64,000 nucleotides of DNA from JAFNAG01 sp963739235. Its GTDB lineage: Bacteria > Acidobacteriota > UBA6911. How positions within the stretch are numbered: the stretch's first letter is position 1; each line of letters starts with the position of its first letter. Below are positions 55,849 through 63,722 of this stretch, in pieces. The stretch spans positions 1 through 64,000 of the forward strand of contig CAVTZY010000049.1 in NCBI GenBank assembly GCA_963739235.1, given 5' to 3'. The position numbers and the translations under genes were made by a program. Under the pieces are notes generated by a model. It saw only the letters and a program-made list of their open reading frames with translations, was not told the origin of the DNA and ran no database searches.

Positions 55849-56072
55849 ATGGGATCAGGAATGGGAATGGGACTGTGATTCAGACAATGGGCATGGAAAG
55901 TAGAAATGGATCATCAAGTTCCAAGGGTAGTGGGGGGGCTATTCACTGGCGGCCCTTCGAGCCATGGCCCTGAATGCATTGACCTCTGAACCCGGCGGAC
56001 AGTGATCCTCGTGTGCCGCGAGTTTGATGCTGAATCCGTTTGTGACCCTCCTTTCCCATCGGCATTCTGGTG

Positions 56073-56078
56073 TAGAAT
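56073..56078 (+). promoter_or_regulatory. -10 element of hicA-hicB, predicted leaderless
   Basis: TAGAAT at 56073-56078 is followed by AAGCGG and the ATG at 56085. It is nearly the same string as the mazE start region (TAGAATAATCGTATG against TAGAATAAGCGGATG). No good -35 is visible. Confidence 0.5.
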
Positions 56079-56084
56079 AAGCGG

Positions 56085-56336
56085 ATGGGATCAAGTAAGA
56101 CGCTGCATCGAGTGTTGAGCGGAACATCGGATGCCGCCATACGATTTGATGACCTTCGACAGTTGCTCTCAAGTCTGGGTTTTGAAATGCGTGTTAGAGG
56201 AAGCCATCACATTTTTCGCAAAACCGGGATTGAAGAGAAGATCAATTTGCAGCGTGACGGCAGCGAGGCAAAGCCCTATCAGGTCCGCCAGGTCCGAAAC
56301 GTGCTCCTCAAGTATCATCTGGGTGAAATAGAATGA
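56085..56336 (+). CDS. hicA: HicA-family mRNA interferase toxin
   Basis: 83 residues with the small dsRNA-binding-like HicA fold: RFDDLRQLLSSLGFEMRVRGSHHIFRKTG, where the second His of GSHHIF is the expected catalytic residue, followed by INLQRDGSEAKPYQVRQVRNVLLKYHL. Slightly longer at the N-terminus than typical HicA (about 60-80). It overlaps hicB by ATGA. The N-terminal MGSSKTLHRVLSGTSD matches members of this subgroup that carry a short helical extension. Confidence 0.9.
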   Translation: MGSSKTLHRVLSGTSDAAIRFDDLRQLLSSLGFEMRVRGSHHIFRKTGIEEKINLQRDGSEAKPYQVRQVRNVLLKYHLGEIE

Positions 56337-56545
56337 ATAGATACGAGGTGATCATCTACTGGAGTGAAGAAGATCGGGCATTTGTAGCTGAAGTCCCGGA
56401 ACTCCCAGGCTGTGCCGCTCATGGAGCAACGCAAGAAGCAGCTCTCACCAACGCTCAGGAAGCCATCGCACTCTGGATCGAGACAGCGAAAGAATTTGGC
56501 GACCCGATCCCTGAGCCCAAAGGTCGCCGCTTGATTCTCGCCTAA
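56333..56545 (+). CDS. hicB: HicB-family antitoxin
   Basis: 70 residues: YEVIIYWSEEDRAFVAEVPELPGCAAHGATQEAALTNAQEAIALWIETAKEFGDPIPEPKG. This is the degenerate RNase H-like HicB fold with the conserved PELPGC. The protein ends soon after the fold, so the C-terminal DNA-binding domain found in long HicBs is missing; autorepression, if any, would need another factor. It starts at ATGA inside the end of hicA. Confidence 0.92.
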   Translation: MNRYEVIIYWSEEDRAFVAEVPELPGCAAHGATQEAALTNAQEAIALWIETAKEFGDPIPEPKGRRLILA

Positions 56546-56610
56546 GCGCAAAACCGTCTGACAACGGCATCCACAGCCGCGGGCGCAAACGGTGTGGCTC
56601 AAAAAAGGCA

Positions 56611-56666
56611 AAAGCAGCCACGAATGGCACGAAATTTTTTCCATTCGTGTCATTCGTGGCTGCTTT
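56611..56666. repeat. 23-bp palindrome of CCACGAATGGCACGAA type after hicB
   Basis: Arms 56611-56633 and 56644-56666 pair with one mismatch around a 10-nt T-rich loop. CAGCCACGAATGGC is shared with the outer arms of the 33854 and 60420 elements, so this may be a solo arm pair of that family. The rest of the gap to 56813 holds no gene. Confidence 0.88.
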
Positions 56667-56813
56667 AAAAAGGTCATCGATTTTCATAGGCATGCGAGAC
56701 CGCGGCGAGATTTTGGGCTGCGGTTATGCTGCGCTTCACGGAGTAGGTTGCGGCATGGCCGGGGCTATGGTAGTAATACATAGTTAGCAGCTGGCAACGA
56801 TTCCGGGGAGCGG

Positions 56814-58076
56814 ATGGACATCCAGAAGAAGGAGCTGAAAAACGGCCTGGTTGTGGCCAGCGAGGTCATGCCCCATCTCCGCTCGGTAGCCATCGGCGTG
56901 TGGGTGCGCTGTGGCTCCCGTTTCGAAGCTGCAGAAGTCAGCGGCATCTCGCACTTCATCGAACACCTGCTTTTCAAAGGTACCAAAGCGCGCACAGCGG
57001 CCGACATCGCCAATGCGATCGACGCTGTCGGTGGCCAGCTGGACGCCTTCACCGACAAGGAGTACGTCGGCTTCTTCGCGAAGGTTCTCGACCAACACCT
57101 GCCGTTTGTTTTCGAACTGCTGGCCGACATCGTACTCAACCCGACGTTCCCGGCTGTTGAAATTGAGCGCGAACGCAAGGTCATTTTTGAAGAAATCAGC
57201 ACGGTGGAGGATACCCCACAGGAGCTGATCCACGAGCTATTCCTGGAGAGCTTCTGGAAGAATCATCCGCTGGGGCGCCGCATCGCCGGCACCAAGGACT
57301 CCGTGGCCGGCATTTCCCGCAAAGATGTCGTGTCCTATTTCGAGCGCACCTGCCATGCCGCTCGAAATACGATCATCTCCGTCGCCGGCAACATCAGTCA
57401 CCGCAGGGTTCAGGCGCTGGCCACGCGCTACTTCTCCGGCTTGCCTCCGGGAACGGAGAGCGATCCGGGACCTCCGCCGATACCTCAGACTGCGCGCAGC
57501 GTCCGCTGCAAGTCCAACCTGGAACAGACCCACCTCTGCATCGGCGTGCCCTGTCCTGCGCGCGCGTCCGAAGACCGCTTCGCCGCGCATCTGCTGAGCA
57601 ACATTTTGGGCGGCGGCATGAGTTCGCGGCTGTTTCAGAACATCCGCGAAAAGCGAGGCCTGGTGTATGCCATTGACTCGCTCCTGAATCTCTACCGGGA
57701 CGCGGGGACGCTGGTGGTCAGCGCGGCAACTGCCCATCAGACCGCAGGGACGGTCGCGAAACTGATCATAAAGGAATTCAGAAAGCTGAGGGACGAGCTC
57801 GTTGCCGACGAAGAACTGAAACGGGCAAAGGAATGCCTCAAGGGTTCGTTGACGCTCAGCCTGGAGAGCTCGACCAGCCGCATGACCTACCTTGCCCAGC
57901 AGCTGATCGACTTCGGCCGCTTCTATACCCTGGGACAAATGCTGGATCGGATCGATGCCGTGCGCCGCTCCGACATTCAACACCTGGCGCGCCGAATCTT
58001 CGATTCGTCTCTTACCCTCGCAGCCCTGGGCAGCAACGGCGGCAGTCCACTCGAATCCATGACCTTGCGGATATGA
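56814..58076 (+). CDS. M16-family zinc peptidase (processing-peptidase-like)
   Basis: 420 residues. The inverted zinc motif HFIEH (HxxEH) is in GISHFIEHLLFKGT near residue 44-50, and the distal Glu is in ERERKVIFEEISTVEDTP. The second M16 half has a non-catalytic domain with GGGMSSRLFQNIREKRGLVYAIDS. This matches the PqqL/YmxG/MPP-beta type found in most bacteria. No signal peptide, so probably cytoplasmic. The MBL-fold gene follows after 4 nt. The ATG has GGGGAG before it. Confidence 0.93.
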   Translation: MDIQKKELKNGLVVASEVMPHLRSVAIGVWVRCGSRFEAAEVSGISHFIEHLLFKGTKARTAADIANAIDAVGGQLDAFTDKEYVGFFAKVLDQHLPFVFELLADIVLNPTFPAVEIERERKVIFEEISTVEDTPQELIHELFLESFWKNHPLGRRIAGTKDSVAGISRKDVVSYFERTCHAARNTIISVAGNISHRRVQALATRYFSGLPPGTESDPGPPPIPQTARSVRCKSNLEQTHLCIGVPCPARASEDRFAAHLLSNILGGGMSSRLFQNIREKRGLVYAIDSLLNLYRDAGTLVVSAATAHQTAGTVAKLIIKEFRKLRDELVADEELKRAKECLKGSLTLSLESSTSRMTYLAQQLIDFGRFYTLGQMLDRIDAVRRSDIQHLARRIFDSSLTLAALGSNGGSPLESMTLRI

Positions 58077-58080
58077 TGCC

Positions 58081-58875
58081 ATGTCTTTGAGTTTTACCCT
58101 GCTCGGCAGCGGAAGTTCAGGCAACGCCACCCTGGTGAGCGATGGGGACAAGCACATTCTGGTGGACATCGGCCTCAGCGGCCGCGAAACGGCGCGCCGC
58201 CTTGCGGAGTGCGGACTGAGCCCACACCAGATCTCGGCGATCGTCGTATCGCACGAGCACGGCGATCACTGCCGGGGACTCGCGCCCTTCGCCAAGCATC
58301 TGGACCTCCCCATTTTTATGACCGATGCTGCCTACGCAGCGTATTGCGAAACGGGCAATTCGTTCGCAGAAAAGAAACGACAACCCATCGATTCCGGCCG
58401 GCCGTTCGATGTGCACGGCATCCTGTTTACTCCGTTTGCGGTGGCACACGACGCCAGAGATCCACTGGCTTTCGGCATCGAGAAAAACGGCGTTAAGATT
58501 GCCATTGTCCTGGATCTAGGCGAGATTTCGCATCTTGTGGTGGAGCGCCTCAAGGGCTGCGACGCCATCGTGCTGGAGTCGAACCACGACCGGAACATGC
58601 TCGAGGTCGGACCCTATCCGTGGGCGCTGAAGCAGCGCGTGTGGAGCCGGCTCGGACACCTTTCGAACGGACAGGTCGCCGAGTATCTGGTGCATGATTT
58701 CGACGGCAAGGCCAGGCACGTGGTTCTGGCCCACCTCAGCGAGAAGAACAACCTGCCGGAACTGGCACTGCTGTCCGCACGCAGGGCGCTCGAAGAACGA
58801 TCGAGCCTGTCAGCTCTGCAAACGAAACTCGAACTCGGCTTCGCCGACCGCATCAGCAAAACTTACGAGTTATGA
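58081..58875 (+). CDS. MBL-fold metallo-hydrolase, WalJ/YycJ type
   Basis: 264 residues with the metallo-beta-lactamase signature SHEHGDHCRGL (HxHxDH) near 60, further ligands in VAHDARDPLAFGI and LDLGEIS, and LESNHDRNMLEVG and LAHLSEKNN toward the end. The N-terminal LGSGSSGNATLV is typical of the YycJ/WalJ subgroup, thought to be a nuclease or cell-wall/DNA-repair-linked hydrolase. It is 4 nt downstream of the M16 gene and probably in the same transcript. Confidence 0.9.
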   Translation: MSLSFTLLGSGSSGNATLVSDGDKHILVDIGLSGRETARRLAECGLSPHQISAIVVSHEHGDHCRGLAPFAKHLDLPIFMTDAAYAAYCETGNSFAEKKRQPIDSGRPFDVHGILFTPFAVAHDARDPLAFGIEKNGVKIAIVLDLGEISHLVVERLKGCDAIVLESNHDRNMLEVGPYPWALKQRVWSRLGHLSNGQVAEYLVHDFDGKARHVVLAHLSEKNNLPELALLSARRALEERSSLSALQTKLELGFADRISKTYEL

Positions 58876-58970
58876 TTTTTTTTGATGTTGAGTACTGAGG
58901 GCTGCGATGTCCCTCATATGCGTGGCGAGCGCCCAAGCGCATGAAAAGCACAGCCGTTGCGCGCAGCGCC

Positions 58971-59036
58971 TTGGAGTGCGGCGGCATGACGCCGCTTTGA
59001 AGCCTAACAAAGCGGCGTCATGCCGCCGCACTCCAA
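58971..59036. repeat. Perfect 29-bp palindrome sharing its core with the 49.6-kb cluster
   Basis: Arms 58971-58999 and 59008-59036 match exactly around an 8-nt loop (AAGCCTAA). The 25 bases starting GGAGTGCGGCGGCATG are identical to the stem at 49596-49664. It lies between the MBL gene and purB. A lone AGTACTGAG near 58888 precedes it. Confidence 0.94.
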
Positions 59037-59114
59037 AGGCTCCGCCTGTTTTCGAAGCAGTGAGTGAAAAACAATCGACCTAACTCTCGGTGCGAATATG
59101 GAGGTGTCAGCGCA

Positions 59115-60410
59115 ATGATTGATCGTTACTTTCCGAAGGATGTGGCCGAAATATGGTCGGAAGAAAATAAGTTTCGCACCTGGCTGCGGGTCGAGCTGGA
59201 AGTGTGCAAGGTGCTGGCCGAAAAAGGTTGGATTCCCAGGGAGTCGCTGGCGAGAATCCTGGAAAAGGCCGATTTTTCGCTGGCGCGCATCCAGGAGATC
59301 GAACAGGTTACCCATCACGACTTGATTGCGTTCACAACGAGCGTGGCCGAGCATGTCGGGCCGGACGCGCGTTACATCCACTGGGGATTGACCTCCACCG
59401 ATGTCGTCGACACAGCGCAAGCCCTGCAGCTGCTTGCGGTGAATGAGCTGATTTTTGCGGCCGTGGATGAATTCATGGCCGCCGTCAGGGCGCGCGCCGA
59501 AGAGCATCGGCGCACAGTAATGATGGGGCGCACTCACGGGGTGCACGCCGAAGTGACCACCTTCGGTCTCAAGCTCGCGGTCTGGTACGAGGAGATGCGC
59601 CGCAATCGCGACCGTTTCCTCCGTGCGGCGGAAATCCTCAGAGTGGGAAAAATTTCCGGGTCGGTCGGAACCTTTGCCCACCTGGATCCGGATATCGAGG
59701 AGGCGGTCTGCCGGCAGCTGGGGCTCGAGGCGGCGCGTGCGTCGACGCAGACACTGCAGCGTGACCGGCATGCGGAATATGTTTGCGCGCTCGCCATCCT
59801 GGGATCCTCGCTCGACAAGTTTGCGACCGAGATCCGGCATCTGCAGCGCACGGAAGTGCGCGAGGCGGAAGAACCCTTCGCCACAGGGCAAAAAGGATCC
59901 TCTGCCATGCCGCACAAGCGCAATCCGGTGAAGTGCGAGCAGATCAGCGGACTTGCGCGCCTGCTGCGCAGCTATGTGGTGACGGCCTTGGAAAACATGC
60001 CGCTCTGGCATGAGCGCGACATTTCCCATTCCTCCGCAGAACGCGTCATCCTCCCCGATGCCACCGGCCTTATCTGCTACATGCTCCGTTCCATGACGCG
60101 GCTCATAATGGGCCTGGTGGTCTATCCCGAGCGGATGCGGGCGAACATGGCTCTGATGCGCGGATTGGCTTACTCCGGGCAACTGCTCCTCGATCTGACC
60201 AGGAGTGGTATCTCCCGCGAGGAGGCCTATGTCTGGATCCAGCGCTGCTCGATGCGGGTTTGGAACGAAGACCAGGATTTTCTCCAGGTCCTGCAGAAGG
60301 ACCCCGACATCACCAAAGCACTCTCCGCGGAAGAAATCCGTGCCGTCGTCAACCCGGAGCTGCAGCTGCGGAATGTAGACGCGATCTTCGCCAGAGTCTT
60401 CGGCCGCTAA
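59115..60410 (+). CDS. purB: Adenylosuccinate lyase
   Basis: Fumarase/aspartase-superfamily enzyme that cleaves SAICAR and adenylosuccinate in purine synthesis. 431 residues. MIDRYFPKDVAEIWSEENKF begins the B. subtilis-like short form; THHDLIAFTTSVAE and IHWGLTSTDVVDTAQALQL follow. The signature GSSAMPHKRNPVKCEQI carries the mobile catalytic loop Ser. The ATG at 59115 has GGAGGTG before it, which excludes the in-frame GTG at 59064. With purD and purE it shows that the window holds scattered purine genes. Confidence 0.96.
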   Translation: MIDRYFPKDVAEIWSEENKFRTWLRVELEVCKVLAEKGWIPRESLARILEKADFSLARIQEIEQVTHHDLIAFTTSVAEHVGPDARYIHWGLTSTDVVDTAQALQLLAVNELIFAAVDEFMAAVRARAEEHRRTVMMGRTHGVHAEVTTFGLKLAVWYEEMRRNRDRFLRAAEILRVGKISGSVGTFAHLDPDIEEAVCRQLGLEAARASTQTLQRDRHAEYVCALAILGSSLDKFATEIRHLQRTEVREAEEPFATGQKGSSAMPHKRNPVKCEQISGLARLLRSYVVTALENMPLWHERDISHSSAERVILPDATGLICYMLRSMTRLIMGLVVYPERMRANMALMRGLAYSGQLLLDLTRSGISREEAYVWIQRCSMRVWNEDQDFLQVLQKDPDITKALSAEEIRAVVNPELQLRNVDAIFARVFGR

Positions 60411-60419
60411 AGCAAAAGC

Positions 60420-60713
60420 AGCCACGAATAGCTAATGCCGCGACGAAGAGACCACAGCGCGAAGCGGGCTGATAATCCGCGATTTTGCCTCCGCCACATG
60501 GGCGCAACGCTTCGCGCTGCAACAGTCTGGCGCCCATCTCCCGGGAGAGCGCCCTCGGGCTGCCCAGCTATATCCGGTCCCGGAAGCGCTTTCCCGGGAG
60601 ATGGGCGCCAGACTGTAGGCCAGAGGCCGCCCATGTGGCGGAGGCAAAATCGCACTCCCATGGTGGCCCCTCTCTCCATTCGTGGCTAGGTTTTTTCGCT
60701 GTCTGAATCGCAA
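60420..60713. repeat. Filled copy of the palindromic element: a second palindrome inside its loop
   Basis: The outer arms are AGCCACGAAT (60420-60429) with ATTCGTGGCT (60678-60687). The middle stem of 26 bp (60479-60504 with 60628-60653) is the same sequence as at 33951-34012 apart from one paired base. Its loop holds a different perfect 25-bp stem (60522-60546 with 60592-60616; ACAGTCTGGCGCCC... arm). The right end CTGTCTGAATCGCA matches the 33854-34081 copy; the left end is replaced by the end of purB. Confidence 0.9.
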
Positions 60714-60730
60714 GTTTTTCCTCTTCAGTC

Positions 60731-60759
60731 TTGCTTTGGGGCGTTAGTATCTGTAAAAT
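60731..60759 (+). promoter_or_regulatory. Sigma-70 promoter of rpmH-rnpA
   Basis: TTGCTT (60731-60736), 17 nt, TAAAAT (60754-60759), 39 nt before the rpmH ATG and directly right of the palindromic element. Confidence 0.65.
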
Positions 60760-60798
60760 AAATACTTTTCAAAACTATCTGCCGGAGACGCATACACC

Positions 60799-60939
60799 AT
60801 GAAGAGGACGTTCCAGCCAAATAACAGCAGGCGCAAGAAAACCCATGGATTTCGGGCCAGGATGGCAACGAAGGGTGGCCGGCTGGTTTTGAGCAGACGG
60901 CGAGCCAAAGGTCGGAAAAGGCTGAGCGTGAGTGGTTAG
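60799..60939 (+). CDS. rpmH: 50S ribosomal protein L34
   Basis: 46 residues: MKRTFQPNNSRRKKTHGF then RARMATKGGRLVLSRRRAKG and RKRLSVSG. This is the highly basic L34 with the invariant KRTFQPN start and GRRxLxxRRxKGR-type tail. GCCGGAGACG supplies a ribosome site before the ATG at 60799. The stop (60937-60939) lies inside the beginning of rnpA, an 8-nt overlap, as in many rpmH-rnpA pairs. Confidence 0.97.
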   Translation: MKRTFQPNNSRRKKTHGFRARMATKGGRLVLSRRRAKGRKRLSVSG

Positions 60940-61285
60940 TAAGTCAGACGAGAGGTTTCCCTGGCGGCAGAGAATTGTCAGAAGTTCGGACTTCCGATCT
61001 CTATACAACACCGGCCGGAGGCTCGATGCGGGGAAGTTCGTGCTTTTCGGACGGCCCAATAACTTGGGCTATCATCGACTGGGGCTTACGGTTTCGCGCA
61101 AGGTCGGCGGTGCAGTTGTAAGGAATCGTGTCAAGCGTCTGTTCCGGGAGATATTTCGCAGATCCTCTGCCGGTATTCCCTGCCATTTTGATCTCGTCGT
61201 GAATGCCAAGCGCGATTGTGCCACGGTAACGTACGCAGTCCTGCGCGACGATTTTATTGCCGCCGCGCAAAGATTTTGCCGATGA
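60932..61285 (+). CDS. rnpA: Ribonuclease P protein component
   Basis: Protein cofactor of the tRNA 5'-processing ribozyme. 117 residues. The family start FPWRQRIVRSSDFRSLYNTGRR, LGLTVSRKVGGAVVRNRVKRLFREIFR (the RNR motif that binds M1 RNA) and DLVVNAKR are visible. It begins with GTG at 60932, before the rpmH stop, so it depends on rpmH translation. Confidence 0.95.
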   Translation: MVSKSDERFPWRQRIVRSSDFRSLYNTGRRLDAGKFVLFGRPNNLGYHRLGLTVSRKVGGAVVRNRVKRLFREIFRRSSAGIPCHFDLVVNAKRDCATVTYAVLRDDFIAAAQRFCR

Positions 61286-61345
61286 TGCAGTGGAGCATTT
61301 GGTTAGAAAACACCAATTTTCAGGCAGACGGGTGGAGCGACGCGT

Positions 61346-61555
61346 ATGAAAACGATCATACTCTGGCTCCTGATAGCGTATAAACGCTATGTTTCACCAT
61401 GGTTGCCCCCATCCTGCCGGTTCGAGCCGACATGCTCCATGTATGTTTACCAGGCTATTGAGAAGAAAGGAATTCTCCGGGGACTGATTTTGGGACTGAA
61501 GCGCTTGTTGCGGTGTCATCCTTTTAGTGCCGGCGGCTTTGATCCGGTGCCGTGA
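61346..61555 (+). CDS. yidD: Membrane protein insertion efficiency factor
   Basis: 69 residues with the family pattern LLIAYKRYVSPWLPPSCRFEPTCSMYVYQAIEKKG and RLLRCHPFSAGGFDPVP. The N-terminus is an amphipathic helix. Its usual place between rnpA and yidC is kept. GGTGGAG precedes the ATG at 61346. Confidence 0.96.
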   Translation: MKTIILWLLIAYKRYVSPWLPPSCRFEPTCSMYVYQAIEKKGILRGLILGLKRLLRCHPFSAGGFDPVP

Positions 61556-61572
61556 CCTCCCTGAGTTGAGAC

Positions 61573-63256
61573 ATGGAAAAACGAGTTATTGCTGCAATTG
61601 CGCTCTCGATCGCGATCCTGTTCGCGTTTCGGTATTATGAAGACCGCCGGTCAGGGCAGATGCCGAAGCAGCGACCTCCCGCCGTCACGCAGACGGCACC
61701 CAGCGGAAATCCCCCGCCACAGGCTCAAGCTGAAGCTAAACCTGCACCCAAACCGCTTGCTCCGCTGCCGCCGGAGGAAGAGGTGCCGGAACACCAGATC
61801 GTAGTGGAATGCGACCGCTATCGTGCGGTTCTGGACAGTCGTGGCGCGGTGCTAACCAGCTGGCAGCTCAAGCATTACCGATCGGGCAAAGGGGAGATCT
61901 TTGAAATGATTCCGGCCGCACGCCCGGATCAGCTGCCGTACCCCGGATCGTTGACTTTTGAAGACCCGACGCTAAAGATCCTGGCCAATACGCAAAACTA
62001 CGCCGTTGAGATTCCCATGGGAAAGGAAGGCGGAGCAGTGCTGAATGCGCCGGCTACCGTAGTGATGCGGTTGCGGCGCGGAGACGTAACGATCGAAAAG
62101 CGCTATCAGTTCGAGGCCACGAACTACCTGGTTCAACTGACAGCTACGTTGCAACGCAACGATCAGCCGCTGCGCGGGCGGGTGTTGCTGGGACAAGACA
62201 TTGGACCGGAGGCCGAGCACCTGTTGAATCCCTCGATCCGATTGACTGCGGTGTCGGATCTGGGAGGCAAGATTCAGCGTGATGCAGGACCCAAAGACGA
62301 GAAAGAGGTCAGGTCCATAACGGGCGACGTGCGCTGGGCCGGGCTGGACATGCAATACTTTGCCGAGATCGCAATCCCCGCGCAACCGCTGACAGCTTTT
62401 GAGATTCAGCGCATCCCGATCAAGACGAGGGATTTAGCCGGGCAGGAGATTGCCCGCGATCTCATTCAACTGACGGTGCCGGCCGAAGGCTCGGCAGACT
62501 ACAGGCTGTACATCGGACCGAAGAATCAAGCCGACCTCAATGCGGTACCGGGTGCAGATTTATCGGGGGTGATCGATTTCGGCTCCTACCTCGGCATCCT
62601 TGTCAAGCCGTTGCTTGCCGCCCTGCGGTGGATTAACCAGTCTGCGCACAATTACGGACTGTCCATTATCCTGCTGACCTTCGGGTTGACGCTCGTACTG
62701 TTTCCCTTCCGTCTGAAGCAGATGGTTTCGATGAAGAAAATGCAGGTGCTGCAGCCAAAGGTCAAAGAGATCCAGGAGAGGTACAAGAAGCTATAAAAAG
62801 ACGGACCCGAAGCGGGCAGAGATGAACCAGGAGGTCATGGCGGTTTACAAGGAGCACAACGTCAATCCGCTGGGCGGCTGTCTGCCGCTGCTGCTGCAGA
62901 TGCCGCTGCTCTTCGCTTTCTATCGCTTGCTCTCCATCTCGATCGAACTGCGCCAGGCTCCCTTCGTCGGCTGGCTTCACGACCTGTCGGCAAAGGATCC
63001 TTATTACATTCTGCCGATTGTCATGGGGATCACGATGCTGATTTCCCAAAAGATGACGCCCATGTCGCCCGGCACTGATCCGACGCAGGCGAAAATGATG
63101 TTGATCATGCCCGTGGTCTTCACGTTCTTCTTCCTGAACGTCTCCAGCGGCTTGAACCTCTACTTTCTGTGTAGTAACGTTTTTCAAATCGCATTCCAGA
63201 AGGTTGCGGAAAGGTGGGTAGGTGACCAACATCCAGAACGCAAATCCAGGAACTGA
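61573..63256 (+). CDS. yidC: Membrane protein insertase YidC (one frameshift)
   Basis: Inserts and folds inner-membrane proteins with or without SecYEG. The first frame (61573-62796) gives the N-terminal membrane anchor (VIAAIALSIAILFAFRYYE), a Pro/Ala linker, the large periplasmic beta-sandwich, and the first core helices (GLSIILLTFGLTLVLFPFRLKQ). It stops at KKL. The continuation KTDPKRAEMNQEVMAVYKEHNVNPLGGCLPLLLQMPLLFAFY runs in another frame to 63256 with the remaining helices and a basic tail. An extra base in CTATAAAAAG near 62795 accounts for the break; bridged length is about 560 residues. Confidence 0.94.
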
Positions 63257-63722
63257 TGACGACGCGATCCTCGGTGCTGCCGATGCCGTCAAGCGCTTCA
63301 GCCGGGAATTGATTGACGGCTTGCGACTGTCGCTGGACCTCACGGTCCATGAACAAGAGCGGGTCGTGACGGTGAACCTGACTGGAACCGATCGCCCGCT
63401 TCTGCTGTCGAACACGGCCGCGGTGCTCAACAGCATGGAATACCTGCTCAACAAGGTCTTCCAAACCGGTAAAGACGAAGAAATTGCGACCATCATTCTC
63501 GATTCGGAAGACTATCGAAAGCATCGGGAGGCCGAATTGAACCTGCTGGCGCAGATCGCGTCGCAGAAAGTGATTGCGCAGCGGCGCCCGCTCAGCCTTC
63601 AGCCCATGACACCGAGGGAACGGAGAATCGTGCATCTGGCGCTGGTTCCCATTCAGGGGGTCCGCTCACAAAGCGATGGCGAAGGAGAGAACCGCAACAT
63701 CACCATCTACCCTGTGGACTAG
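63222..63722 (+). CDS. khpB: KH-R3H RNA-binding protein (KhpB/Jag family)
   Basis: 166 residues. A KH-like domain occupies about 30-105 (LIDGLRLSLDLTVHEQERVVTVNLTG, DRPLLLSNTAAVLNSMEYLLNKVF). An R3H domain follows (QKVIAQRRPLSLQPMTPRERRIVHLALVPIQGVRSQSDGEG, then NRNITIYP). The Jag-N domain found in Firmicutes is absent. It starts with GTG at 63222, 35 nt inside the end of yidC, after GGAAAGGTGGG. In other bacteria KhpB binds sRNAs and controls cell elongation. Its TAG stop is the first triplet of the terminal inverted repeat at 63720. Confidence 0.9.
   Translation: MTNIQNANPGTDDDAILGAADAVKRFSRELIDGLRLSLDLTVHEQERVVTVNLTGTDRPLLLSNTAAVLNSMEYLLNKVFQTGKDEEIATIILDSEDYRKHREAELNLLAQIASQKVIAQRRPLSLQPMTPRERRIVHLALVPIQGVRSQSDGEGENRNITIYPVD

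Noticed and set aside
55861..55890. CTGTGATTCAGACA near 55874 as a third copy of the 33.9-kb element end
   Set aside because: Only about 14 bases match and no paired end or core stem is nearby, so it may be chance or an unrecoverable remnant.
60411..60798. A replication origin in the gap before rpmH
   Set aside because: No DnaA boxes (TTATCCACA type) or AT-rich unwinding array are seen; the gap is filled by the palindromic element and the rpmH promoter.
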